DNA of 64,000 nt from an uncultured Clostridia bacterium (GTDB lineage Bacteria > Bacillota > Clostridia > TANB77 > CAG-508), in contig CAPOZU010000012.1 of NCBI GenBank assembly GCA_948676835.1, forward strand, positions 3,527 through 67,526, written 5' to 3'. The notes under the pieces are model-generated. The model had not been told where the DNA came from. It worked only from the letters and a program-made list of their open reading frames with translations, and searched no databases. The position numbers and the translations under genes are program-made. Positions 43,493 through 53,500 of this stretch are shown in pieces (the stretch's first letter is position 1; the number at the start of each line of letters is the position of its first letter).

Positions 43493-44386
43493 ATGTTAGA
43501 ATTTTTGTATAAATTTGTTACTCCATGGGCAATAGCTAATAAATATGAAATATTAAAAAACAGGTTAATAGGAGTAATAGCAAATTGGATATATCCAATT
43601 TATTGTTACATAGTTCCTTTGAAAAATATGGAAAAAAATGAAGAAGCGCCTAAAATAATAATATCTTTAACTTCATTTCCAAATAGAATAAATAAAATAC
43701 ATTTATGTATTAATAGTCTTTTAAGACAAAAAACTAAAGCAGATAAAGTTATTTTATGGCTAGCAAAAGAACAATTCGAAAATAGGAAGTTACCACATAA
43801 GTTACTAAATTTAGAAAAAAAAGGTTTGGAAATAAGATATTGTGATGATTTACGTTCATATAAAAAAATATTTTATACGGCTCAACAATATACTGAAAGC
43901 ATAATTGTAACTGCAGATGATGATACTTTGTATCCAGAACTTTGGCTTGACAACTTATTAAGAACTCATGAGAAATTTGATAAATGTGTTGTTTGCTATA
44001 GAGCACATGAGATAATATTTGATGAAAATAAAAATATTAGTTCATATAGTAATTGGAATAGTTTATCACCTAATTATAAAGGACCATCATTTAACTTAGT
44101 TGCAATAGGAGTTGGAGGTATTTTATATCCTTCTAAGTTTTTTGAAAATGTAGAATTCGATTTTAACACAATAAAAGAAATTTGCCTAACAACTGATGAT
44201 TTATGGCTAAAAGCTATAAGTATGGTAAAAGGATATAAAGTTGTTAAAGTTAATGAAAATTCTAAAGAATGGTTTACAATAAAACAAACTCAAAAAATAA
44301 AATTAGCATCAGAAAATGTTGATAATAACAATAAAAATGATATTGCTATGAAAAAATTAATAAATTATTATAATCTTAATTTTTAA
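43493..44386 (+). CDS. Glycosyltransferase (GT-A fold)
   Basis: The protein has 297 residues. PKIIISLTSFPNRINKIHLCINSLLRQ resembles the start of the nucleotide-sugar domain. A DxD-type motif is TADDDTLYP (about residues 141-149), and a later LTTDDLWL is typical of this group. The start could be GTG 43481 or ATG 43493; I prefer ATG. It overlaps nothing, and the cluster continues 31 nt later. Confidence 0.82.
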   Translation: MLEFLYKFVTPWAIANKYEILKNRLIGVIANWIYPIYCYIVPLKNMEKNEEAPKIIISLTSFPNRINKIHLCINSLLRQKTKADKVILWLAKEQFENRKLPHKLLNLEKKGLEIRYCDDLRSYKKIFYTAQQYTESIIVTADDDTLYPELWLDNLLRTHEKFDKCVVCYRAHEIIFDENKNISSYSNWNSLSPNYKGPSFNLVAIGVGGILYPSKFFENVEFDFNTIKEICLTTDDLWLKAISMVKGYKVVKVNENSKEWFTIKQTQKIKLASENVDNNNKNDIAMKKLINYYNLNF

Positions 44387-44417
44387 TTATAATCATTGGG
44401 ATACTTAGGAGGAAAAA

Positions 44418-45683
44418 ATGAATAGTAAAATAAAGGGTAGTTATTTTTTTGGAACAATTGGAATCATTATGATATTAATTTTCACATTCTTTTTAGATTT
44501 TAGGAAAAGTATTTTTGGTTCTACAAGTGTAGCACATATTTTTGCTATAATAGGGTTCATATTTTTAATAATGGGCACTTCTAAAAGTTCTCCTAAAATA
44601 GCTGTAGTTGATTGTATTTGGTTTATTACAATTTTATTTGTTATTCCTTCAAATAATTATGGTTATATAGTAAAATATATTTTTGGATTAATATTATTAA
44701 TTACATTTAATAGAAATATTGATTTCAGTAAGACTTTTATTAAAGTAATATATATTTTAGGAATAATATTTACAATCAGCACAATGATATTTTATTTAAA
44801 TCCTAATATATATATTAATAAAATTGTACCTAATTTAAATGATTATTTGAGAACAGATGCAATTATAATGATAAAAACTAATAGGCAGCCAGGTCTAACA
44901 GGACATTATAGTACTAATGGAATGTATCTTGCGATAGGACTTGGAGGTGCATTAACATCATTTATTGCTTTTAACAAAAAAAAATCAATAAGATATTTAA
45001 ATTTATTTTGGATTGTATTAATAATTGCAGCATTGTTATTAATAGGAAAAAGAGCTCATTTAGTGTTTTCAATTTTATCAATGTTTGTTGTTATATGGTA
45101 TTATAAATGTGATAAGAAGAAAGATAGACTAAAGAAATTTATAGGAATTATTATTATTTTAGCTATAGGAGTATATATAGCTATTACAAAAATACCAGCA
45201 TTAAATAATACACTTAATAGATTTATTCAAACTGCCGAGAGTGGTGATTTCTTGATGTCAAGAGGAATGTTTTATCAAATTTCAATGCAATATTTTTTTG
45301 AAAAACCTATTATGGGAAATGGATGGGAATATATGATGTCTAATGTGTTAGACCATAATGTACATAATGTTTATATACAGTTATTAGCAGAAACAGGGCT
45401 AATAGGATTTATAGTATTTAGTTCACTATTTGTATATGGAATAGTAAATACAATTAAAATTATGAAAGCTTTTATAATAAAAAAAATGAATTTTAGTGAT
45501 AATGAAAAAATAGCTATAATTTTTTCACTATATTATCAAATATTTTTCGTAATATATTGTATGACTGGAAATCCTCTGTATGATGAACAAACATTTTTAA
45601 TTTATATGATTTCATATGGAATGATGTTAAATTTAAAAAGTAAATACATAAAAGAAATGAAGGAGAAGAACGAAAATGGATAA
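44418..45683 (+). CDS. O-antigen ligase/polymerase-like membrane protein (Wzy)
   Basis: The protein has 421 residues with about 11 membrane helices. The Wzy_C signature is NGWEYMMSNVLDHNVHNVYIQLLAETGLIGFIVF (about residues 297-330), and the large loop has the 'TGHYSTNGMYLAIGLGGALT' motif. It is the likely polymerase that joins repeat units outside the membrane. AGGAGG precedes the start. It overlaps the next gene by 8 nt. Confidence 0.87.
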   Translation: MNSKIKGSYFFGTIGIIMILIFTFFLDFRKSIFGSTSVAHIFAIIGFIFLIMGTSKSSPKIAVVDCIWFITILFVIPSNNYGYIVKYIFGLILLITFNRNIDFSKTFIKVIYILGIIFTISTMIFYLNPNIYINKIVPNLNDYLRTDAIIMIKTNRQPGLTGHYSTNGMYLAIGLGGALTSFIAFNKKKSIRYLNLFWIVLIIAALLLIGKRAHLVFSILSMFVVIWYYKCDKKKDRLKKFIGIIIILAIGVYIAITKIPALNNTLNRFIQTAESGDFLMSRGMFYQISMQYFFEKPIMGNGWEYMMSNVLDHNVHNVYIQLLAETGLIGFIVFSSLFVYGIVNTIKIMKAFIIKKMNFSDNEKIAIIFSLYYQIFFVIYCMTGNPLYDEQTFLIYMISYGMMLNLKSKYIKEMKEKNENG

Positions 45684-46761
45684 AAAAATGCATATTTTAA
45701 CATTTCATAATGCAATTAATTATGGAGCAGTTTTACAGTGTTATGCTTTATATAAAACAATAAATAAAAATTATGAATGTGATGTAATAAATTATACAAG
45801 TGCTTCAGTTAGCGATAGATATAAAATTTTTGGAAAAAATTGTTTAAAGAAAAAAGAGCTAAAGGATACTTTAAAAAAAATCATTGGATATAGTAATAAT
45901 AAAAAGAAAGAGAAAAAATTTAAATTATTTAGAGAAAAATATATAAAATTTAGTAAAAACTATAGTATTGAAGATATACAAAAAGAAACTTGGAATGAAA
46001 ATGATTATTTTATTGTAGGTAGTGATCAAGTATGGAATTTATCTTTAATAAGAAATGACTATACATATTTTTTAGACTTTTTAGATGGAAAATGTAACAA
46101 TAGATATTCTTATGCTGCTAGTTTTGGAACATCAGTTACTGACAACGATATAAAAAAATCTAGAAAATATTTAGAAAAATTTAAAAAAATTTCTGTACGT
46201 GAGAAGTCAGCAAAAGAAATTTTAGATAAAAATAATTTAGAATGTGAAAATAATGTAGATCCAGTATTTTTATTATCAAAAGATGAATGGAAAAATATTG
46301 CTAAAAAGAATGAAGAAGAAAATAAATATATTTTGATATATTTATTACAAGGATCTGATGTATTTTTAAAGAAAGCAATTAAATATGCAGAAGAAAATAA
46401 TCTTAAAGTTGTAATTTTATCTACTGGTTTAAAAAGAAAATATAATGCAGAATATATTGCAGCATGTTCACCAGAAGAATTTTTAGGATATTTTATTAAT
46501 GCAGAAACAGTTTTTACAAATTCATTTCATGGAATATCATTTTCAATACTATTTAATAAAAAATTTTATTATGAACTACAAAAAAATGGTAGTAAGACTA
46601 ATAGTAGATTAATGAATATAATTAGTCTGTTTAATTTAGAAAGTCAAAATTCAGAATTATATGATTCAATTACACAGTTAAGTAACATTAATTATGAAAA
46701 TGTTAATCATATAATTGGAGTAGAAAGAGATAAGAGTATCAAATATTTAAATAATATTTAA
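45676..46761 (+). CDS. Polysaccharide pyruvyl transferase family protein
   Basis: The protein has 361 residues. It starts MHILTFHNAINYGAVLQCYALY and contains FIVGSDQVWNLSLI (about 112-125), YAASFGTSV, 'ISVREKSAKEIL' and 'FTNSFHGISFSILF', the family hallmarks. It probably adds a pyruvate ketal to a sugar from phosphoenolpyruvate. It often pairs with an F420-dehydrogenase-like gene, as here. Confidence 0.88.
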   Translation: MDKKMHILTFHNAINYGAVLQCYALYKTINKNYECDVINYTSASVSDRYKIFGKNCLKKKELKDTLKKIIGYSNNKKKEKKFKLFREKYIKFSKNYSIEDIQKETWNENDYFIVGSDQVWNLSLIRNDYTYFLDFLDGKCNNRYSYAASFGTSVTDNDIKKSRKYLEKFKKISVREKSAKEILDKNNLECENNVDPVFLLSKDEWKNIAKKNEEENKYILIYLLQGSDVFLKKAIKYAEENNLKVVILSTGLKRKYNAEYIAACSPEEFLGYFINAETVFTNSFHGISFSILFNKKFYYELQKNGSKTNSRLMNIISLFNLESQNSELYDSITQLSNINYENVNHIIGVERDKSIKYLNNI

Positions 46762-46789
46762 TTTTATCATGAAAGGATGTATGGATATT

Positions 46790-47965
46790 ATGAGTAATTG
46801 TATGGTACAAGACAAAAAGAATGAATGTTGTGGTTGCAGTATATGTATGAAAATCTGTCCAGTTAACGCAATAAAAATGGAAGTTGATGAAGAGGGATTT
46901 TCTTATCCACAAATAGATAAAAATAAATGTATTAATTGTGGGTTATGCAAAAAAAATTGTGCCTTTGCTAACAACGATAATGACAATAAGGATAATACTA
47001 TAGAAAAAGCATATTTAGCCAAACATAAAAAAGAAGATATACGTATGAATAGTAGAAGTGGGGGAATATTTGTTTCTGCTTCAGATTGGATATTAAAATT
47101 AAATGGGGTTGTATATGGTTGTATTTTAGATGAAAATATGAGAGCCAAGCATGTAAGAGCGACAAAGGTTGAAGATAGGAACAAAATGTGTAAGTCAAAA
47201 TATGTAGAAAGTAATGTTAATAATACTTTTGAAGAAGTGGAAGAAGATTTAAAAAATGGAAAAAAAGTTTTATATTCTGGTACAGGTTGTCAAATTGATA
47301 GTTTAATTAAATTTCTAAAATATAAAAAAGCAAATATAGAAAATTTGTATACAATAGATATTGTTTGCCATGGATGTGTTAGTTCACAATTATATAATGA
47401 ATATATAGAATGGCTAGAAAAGAAACATCATGGAAAAATTACTAATTTTGAATTTAGGGATAAAACAGTATGTGGATGGGATGGACACAAGGAATCATAT
47501 GTAGTTAATGGAAGGAAATTTTCTAATTCAATTTATAGAAATATTTTTTACACAAATTTGGCTTTAAGACCATCATGCTATAATTGTAAATATGCTAATA
47601 TAGTTCATAAATCTGATTTGACGATTGCAGATGCTTGGGGAATTGATAATGTTTCACCTGAATTTAATGATAATAAAGGTGTTTCAATGTTTTTGGTACA
47701 GAGTCAAAAAGGAAATGAATTACTAGAAGTAATAAAAAGTGAATGTGATGTTATAGAAACTGATTTAAAAAAAGTGTTACAACCTAATCAGCAAAGACCA
47801 ACGCCTTTGAAAAATAATAGAGATGAATTTTGGGATATTTATAATAAAAAAGGATTTAATGGAATACTAAAAAAATATGGAATTTCTTATAAAAAAGAAA
47901 TAAAATTTCAAATAAAATATAAAATGAGACAATTAATTAACAAAAGAAAGCAATATTTACCATAA
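46790..47965 (+). CDS. F420 hydrogenase/dehydrogenase beta-subunit-like Fe-S protein
   Basis: The protein has 391 residues from ATG 46790; ATG 46769 and 46781 are alternatives. Two ferredoxin clusters are visible: CCGCSICMKICPVNAI and CINCGLCKKNCAF. The FrhB/FdhB-type C-terminal domain has GTGCQIDSLIKFL, 'DIVCHGCVSSQLYNEYI' and 'CYNCKYANIVHKSDLTIADAWGI'. Family members near pyruvyl transferases are thought to handle electron transfer in sugar modification. It belongs to the polysaccharide cluster. Confidence 0.86.
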   Translation: MSNCMVQDKKNECCGCSICMKICPVNAIKMEVDEEGFSYPQIDKNKCINCGLCKKNCAFANNDNDNKDNTIEKAYLAKHKKEDIRMNSRSGGIFVSASDWILKLNGVVYGCILDENMRAKHVRATKVEDRNKMCKSKYVESNVNNTFEEVEEDLKNGKKVLYSGTGCQIDSLIKFLKYKKANIENLYTIDIVCHGCVSSQLYNEYIEWLEKKHHGKITNFEFRDKTVCGWDGHKESYVVNGRKFSNSIYRNIFYTNLALRPSCYNCKYANIVHKSDLTIADAWGIDNVSPEFNDNKGVSMFLVQSQKGNELLEVIKSECDVIETDLKKVLQPNQQRPTPLKNNRDEFWDIYNKKGFNGILKKYGISYKKEIKFQIKYKMRQLINKRKQYLP

Positions 47966-47981
47966 TTGTAAAGGAGATAAT

Positions 47982-48447
47982 ATGGGACTACTTTGGAAAA
48001 CTAAAAAATTTTTTCAAGATATAAAGTATAGAAAAGTTCATTTAGAAAAAAATAGTAGAATTAATTTAGGTGTAAGAATAAGTAATCCAAAAAACTTGTA
48101 TATAGGAAGTAACACATATATAAATCGGAGGGGATATTGTAATTGGAGAAAATTCAAAAATAGTTATTGGAAATGATTGTTTAATTTCTTATAATGTTCA
48201 TTTAAGAACAACATTTCACAATTATATAAATAAAAATGAGCTCATAAGAAAACAAGGAATGTCTGAAAAAAATATCATAATAGAAAATGATGTTTGGATT
48301 GGTTACGGTGCACAAATTATGGCTGGAGTTATATTGCATAAAGGATGTGTTGTCGGTGCAGGAGCAATAGTAACTAAAGATATTCCAGAATATGCAGTTG
48401 TAGCAGGTGTACCTGCGAAAATTATAAAATATAGAAATGATAATTAA
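47982..48447 (+). CDS. Left-handed beta-helix acyltransferase, reading frame changes (+1) at an in-frame CGG
   Basis: Zero frame runs MGLLWKTKKFFQDIKYRK to 'NTYIN', then CGG at 48126-48128, and stops soon after. In the +1 frame from GGA (48127-48129) it reads GGDIVIGENSKIVIGNDCLISYNVHLRTTFHNY... 'ENDVWIGYGAQIMAGVILHKGCVVGAGAIVTKDIP' to 48447. The hexapeptide repeats and total length (154 residues) match sugar O-acetyltransferases of the maa/NodL group. This is the third cluster gene with the same kind of disruption. Confidence 0.8.
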
Positions 48448-48470
48448 TAAAAGAAAGGAAATAAAATAAA

Positions 48471-49637
48471 ATGAAAATTGCTGTAGCAGGAACAGGATAT
48501 GTTGGGCTATCAATAGCAACATTATTAAGTCAAAAAAATGAAGTGGTTGCATTAGATGTAATACCAGAGAAAGTACAAATGATTAATGATAGAGTTTCTC
48601 CAATAAAGGATAATGAAATTGAAGACTTTTTTGTAAATAAAGACTTAAATTTAAAAGCAACTTTAGATTATAAAGAAGCTTTTGAAGGTGCTAAATTTGT
48701 GGTTATTAGTACACCAACAAATTATGATGATGTAATGAATCATTTTGATACATCAAGTGTGGAAGATATAATACAAAAAGTTATTAATATGGGAATTGAT
48801 ACAACTATGGTTGTTAAATCAACAATACCCGTTGGATTTATAGAATCAATAAAAGAAAAGTATAAAATAGATAATATAATGTTTTCGCCAGAATTTTTAA
48901 GAGAAGGAAAAGCTTTATATGATAATTTATATCCTTCTAGAATCATAGTTGGCGAAAAAAGCAAAAGAGCTGAAGAATTTGCTAATCTTTTAAAAGAAGC
49001 AGCGAAAAAAGAAAACATAGAAGTTAAATTTATGGAAAGCACAGAAGCAGAGGCAGTTAAGCTTTTTGCTAATACGTATTTGGCATTAAGAGTTTCTTAC
49101 TTTAACGAATTAGATACTTATGCTGAGATAAAAGGCTTAAATACGAAAGATATAATTGATGGAGTTTGTTTAGATCCACGAATAGGTAGTCATTATAATA
49201 ATCCTTCATTTGGATATGGAGGATATTGTTTACCTAAAGATACAAAACAATTATTAGCAAATTTTAATAATGTACCTCAAAATTTAATTAGAGCAATTGT
49301 TAGATCTAATAGAACAAGAAAGAAACATATAACAGAAATGGTTATGCAAAAAGATCCAGAAACAGTTGGTATTTATAGATTAACAATGAAATTGGCATCA
49401 GATAATTTTAGAGCAAGTGCAATACAAGGTGTAATTGAAAGATTAAAAGAGGAAGATGTTGAAATTATAATTTATGAACCAACATTAAAAGAAAAAGAAT
49501 TTAATGGATGCAAAGTAGTAAATGATTTTGAAGAATTTTCTAAAAAGTCAGATGTTATAATTGCTAATAGATTAGAAGAAAGTTTAAATCCTGTAAAAGA
49601 TAAAGTATATACGAGGGATATATATAGTAAGGATTAA
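48471..49637 (+). CDS. ugd: UDP-glucose 6-dehydrogenase-like nucleotide-sugar dehydrogenase
   Basis: The protein has 388 residues. The NAD-binding N-terminus is GTGYVGLSIATLL; the catalytic-domain motifs are FSPEFLREGKALYDNLYPSRIIVG and GYGGYCLPKDTKQLL with the active-site Cys in GGYC. It converts a UDP-hexose to a UDP-uronate for the polymer. UDP-glucose is the usual substrate, but UDP-ManNAc or similar cannot be excluded. It is the last gene of the cluster, before a terminator. Confidence 0.9.
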   Translation: MKIAVAGTGYVGLSIATLLSQKNEVVALDVIPEKVQMINDRVSPIKDNEIEDFFVNKDLNLKATLDYKEAFEGAKFVVISTPTNYDDVMNHFDTSSVEDIIQKVINMGIDTTMVVKSTIPVGFIESIKEKYKIDNIMFSPEFLREGKALYDNLYPSRIIVGEKSKRAEEFANLLKEAAKKENIEVKFMESTEAEAVKLFANTYLALRVSYFNELDTYAEIKGLNTKDIIDGVCLDPRIGSHYNNPSFGYGGYCLPKDTKQLLANFNNVPQNLIRAIVRSNRTRKKHITEMVMQKDPETVGIYRLTMKLASDNFRASAIQGVIERLKEEDVEIIIYEPTLKEKEFNGCKVVNDFEEFSKKSDVIIANRLEESLNPVKDKVYTRDIYSKD

Positions 49638-49653
49638 TATAAAAAAGAAAAAG

Positions 49654-49694
49654 CTATGAAGAAAAACAATTTTAGTTAACTTCATAGTTTTTTT
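49654..49694. terminator. Bidirectional terminator
   Basis: CTATGAAG (49654-49661) and CTTCATAG (49680-49687) are followed by T7. It lies between the convergent ugd and TOPRIM genes. Confidence 0.75.
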
Positions 49695-49705
49695 ATTTTA
49701 AATTA

Positions 49706-50232
49706 TTAGTTAAATAATTTAATTATATTTTTTAATAGTATTTCTAAATTTTTTAGATAAACATTAGCATTATGGCTATTACAGATATATTCACATAATT
49801 TAAATTTATCTAATGTAAAAATTTCATTTGGAACCCCATAATCATCAACTTTAGTATGAGAGTCATAGAATTCACTATAATTAAAATCAGAAGGTAATTC
49901 TGATTGATTTTCTATTCCTATCTTATAAATTTTGCCTTCAATAGGAGGAAGAGTATATGTAAAATATTTTGAAGTAATTATATTATCTTTGTTAGTGTCA
50001 CAATCATATAATAAACCAATTTTTTTATTAAATAAATTTTGTCAGTTTCTCCTTTAACCAATAAAATTTTAGTTTCAGATTGAAAATTACTACTATTAAA
50101 TGCATTCTTAATTAATTTGACTGAATTTAAATTATAATATTTAGTTTCATCATTAATTGTAAAATCAACTCTTAAATTTTCGACTTTAGTATTATTAAAA
50201 ATCTCTAAATTGTCTATTTTCATATTTAACAC
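49706..50232 (-). CDS. Small TOPRIM-domain protein, frame disrupted at an A7 run
   Basis: Reading the minus strand from ATG 50232, zero frame gives about 70 residues with ILLVKGETDKIYL, the OLD-type TOPRIM motif (acidic residue in VxGxTDxxYL). At an A7 run near 50020-50030 the frame must step back by 1 to continue IGLLYDCDTNKDNIITSKYF (the DxD motif) and 'SHTKVDDYGVPNE' to the stop at 49706. Combined, it has about 175 residues. The step could be a single-base loss in the A run or -1 slippage on A AAA AAA. It is a probable nuclease-like accessory protein. Confidence 0.65.
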
Positions 50233-50365
50233 TCCTTTATAAAATTTGTATAATTATAACGTATTTTTATAAAATGTTAAAATTGGTAAAAGAATCTTAT
50301 TTTTTAATAAAAAACGAAAATTCAAATAAAAATTTACGTTTTTTGATATAAAATGTCAAATTATG

Positions 50366-50394
50366 TTGACTATTGTAAAGATACTGTGTATAAT
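50366..50394 (+). promoter_or_regulatory. Promoter of the YobI-like NTPase gene
   Basis: TTGACT (50366-50371), a 17-nt spacer and TATAAT (50389-50394) with an extended TGTG. Confidence 0.7.
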
Positions 50395-50504
50395 ATCTTT
50401 GTATTGCAAAAGTATTATGAGATATAGATAAAATGTTTTTTAGAAAAAATTTACTAAAGAAGAGAGATGTAGATTCTCTCTTTTTTTATAGATATGGAGA
50501 TATT

Positions 50505-53500
50505 ATGTGTATAAAAAAATTAAAGATAAAAGTGGAAATTATAATAAAAAATATATCTAAATTTATAATGTGGGTTTTTAATAAAATATTTGGAGATTTT
50601 TTTAATAATTTAAAAAGAATATATAAAATTATAATAAAAAGAATTAAAAAAATTATTGATGATAAAATAGAATATGAATATGAAAGTTTAAATCCAGATA
50701 ATACTATTGATAGAAAGTCGTTTGATGCATTAGAATATACATTTTTAAATAAAAATATTACTAATATTGCTATTACGGGAAATTATTCATCAGGTAAATC
50801 TAGCATAATAGAAAGTTTTATTGATAAAAATTTTTGTTTTAAAAAAAAATTTTTTATATTATCTCTTGCTACATTAAGCGATGATAATAAAAAATATGAT
50901 GCAAAAGAAATCGAAAAATCAATAATAGAACAATTATATTATTCAAATTTAATAAAAATTGTGGATATAGAAAAAAATTTTTTTAAATGTTTATCTGCAA
51001 TATGCTCTATTTTTTTGTTTGATATAATATATATTTTTTTGTTATCTAAATTAAATTTAATAATGCAAATTGATACATATATAAGATTTTGGTTATATGT
51101 TATATTTATTATTATAATGTCATTATTTATGTATAAAGTACTGAAAATTATACAGCGTTCTAATAAAGTTTCTATTACTGCACCTAATATTGAAATAGAT
51201 ATAAAAGGTGAAGAAGGAGATAGTAATATAATAAATAAAGAATTAGGATTAATACAAAGTATAATAAATACTATTGGTATTAAATATATAATTTTTGAAG
51301 ATTTAGACAGATTTAATAAAAGTATAATTTTCGAACATTTAAGAGAATTAAATATTATTCTTAACAATCAGAAAAAAATTTTTAATAATTCAAAAATTAA
51401 ATTTATATACTTAATAAGAGATGAGGTTTTTAAAGATGAGAATAGGACTAAATTTTTTGATTTTATATATCCAGTTATTCCATATGTTACTTATAATACT
51501 TCAGGTGAAGAATTAAATAAAGTAATAAAAAAATATAATTTACAAGAGGAATTACCAGAAAGAGATATTTTAAATATTTGTTCATATATAAATGATTTTA
51601 GAATATTGAAAAATGTTTTAAATGAATATAGAATTTATAAAAATGATTTAAATAGAAAAAATATAAATTCTCTAGTATTATTTTCAATATTATTATATAA
51701 AAATACTTTTTCAGAGGATTTTTCAAAACTTCAACAAGGAGAAGGAAATTTATATAATGTATTGGAAGATATAAAAAAAGTAAAAGAAGAATTGATAAAT
51801 GATAATAAAAAAGAAATAATAAAACTTGAAGATGAAATAGAACATATACAGAGATTTAAAATAGAAAATATGAAAATTAAAGAAGCAATATGGAACACAA
51901 TAGGAAATGAATTAAATTCATTTGATAATGTAATTAATTTAAGAAATAAAAGTAATGTATATAATGCAAGAGAATATAAATTTAAAGATATTAAATATAT
52001 AATACCATTAGATTTTCTAATTAATGATGATACAATAATATCTTATTTTAATAGTCAAAATAAAGTGGAAAAAAATAATTTGAAAAAAGTATTATCTAAA
52101 AATAAAGATACAACAGCATTAATAAATGAATATAAAAAAAATATTGTAGAAAATCAAGCCGAAATAAAAAGATATAACAGTGATATAGAAAAAGACCAAT
52201 CATATATTGAGTATTACAAAGAAATGAATGTAAAATTAAAGGAAGGAAATAATAAGGAAATTTTTTCGAAGATAGAATGGAAGAAAAAAATATTTAAAGA
52301 ATTTAATGGAAATAGTAAAAAAGAAGAATTGGTAAAATACTTAATTAGAAATGACTATATTAATAATAATTATGAAATTTATATCAATCAATTTCATCCT
52401 GGAAGTTTAAGTAAAAATGATGAAGAGTATATAATGTCATTTAAAATAAATGGAGTAACAGATTATAAATGTAAAATTGATAATCCTGACAAAGTTATTG
52501 AAAAAATTATTAAGCAATCATTAGGAAATAAAGCATTATTTAATGTATATTTGTTAAAAGAATTGATAAATAAAAAAGATGTAGTTCGAATAAATGAAAT
52601 ATGTAATTTATTTTATAAATATGATAAAATAATCGAATTTTTTTCATATATTATAGAAAATTATTTAGAAGAAGAACAAGATTTTTTCTTTGAGATTTAT
52701 GTTAAAAACAAAAGTTTTTGGGAAAATTTCTCTAATAAGTCTGATAAATATATACAAGATATATCGAAAATCCTTGAAAAATTATTATTAAAACTGGATA
52801 AAGAAAATATATGCAATATAGATAATTATGAAAATCTATGTAAGTTTATTAAGACAAATGACTTATTAATAAATGATTATAAATATATTGAAATAGTAAA
52901 ATCTTTAGATATAAAATATAATAACTTAGGCTTAGAAAGATTTGATTTAAATATGAGAAAGTCTTGCATTGAAAATGATTGCTTTGAAATAAATTATGAA
53001 AATCTAAAATATATTTTTATAGTTTATTATGGATTATCAATAACTAATTTTGAATCAAAGAATTTTTCTAGCATATGTAATCATAAAATAGAAAAATATA
53101 TCAAAGAAAATATAAATGTATATATAGATCAGGTGTATTTAAAATTAAAAGGTAATTATAGAAATGAAGAAAAAGATGTGATATATTTATTGAATAATTC
53201 TAAAATTAATCAGCGTAAAAAAGAAATTATTATAGAAAGAGAAAACATAAAGTTTAAAAATATTAAATTAATTCAAAATAAAAAGATACAAGCGATAGCT
53301 TTTCAAAAAAATAAAGTAATTAATAGCTGGTATAATATTATAGCATATTTTAATAACAAGAAGAAAATAGATAATGTTTTAATTAATTTTATAAATAATA
53401 ACATAGAGTTAATTAAAAAGAAAAGTTCATTCCACCAATGCAATAGTAAAGATATTTTTTGTAAAGAAATATCTAAATGCTATAATATTAAAAATGTTAT

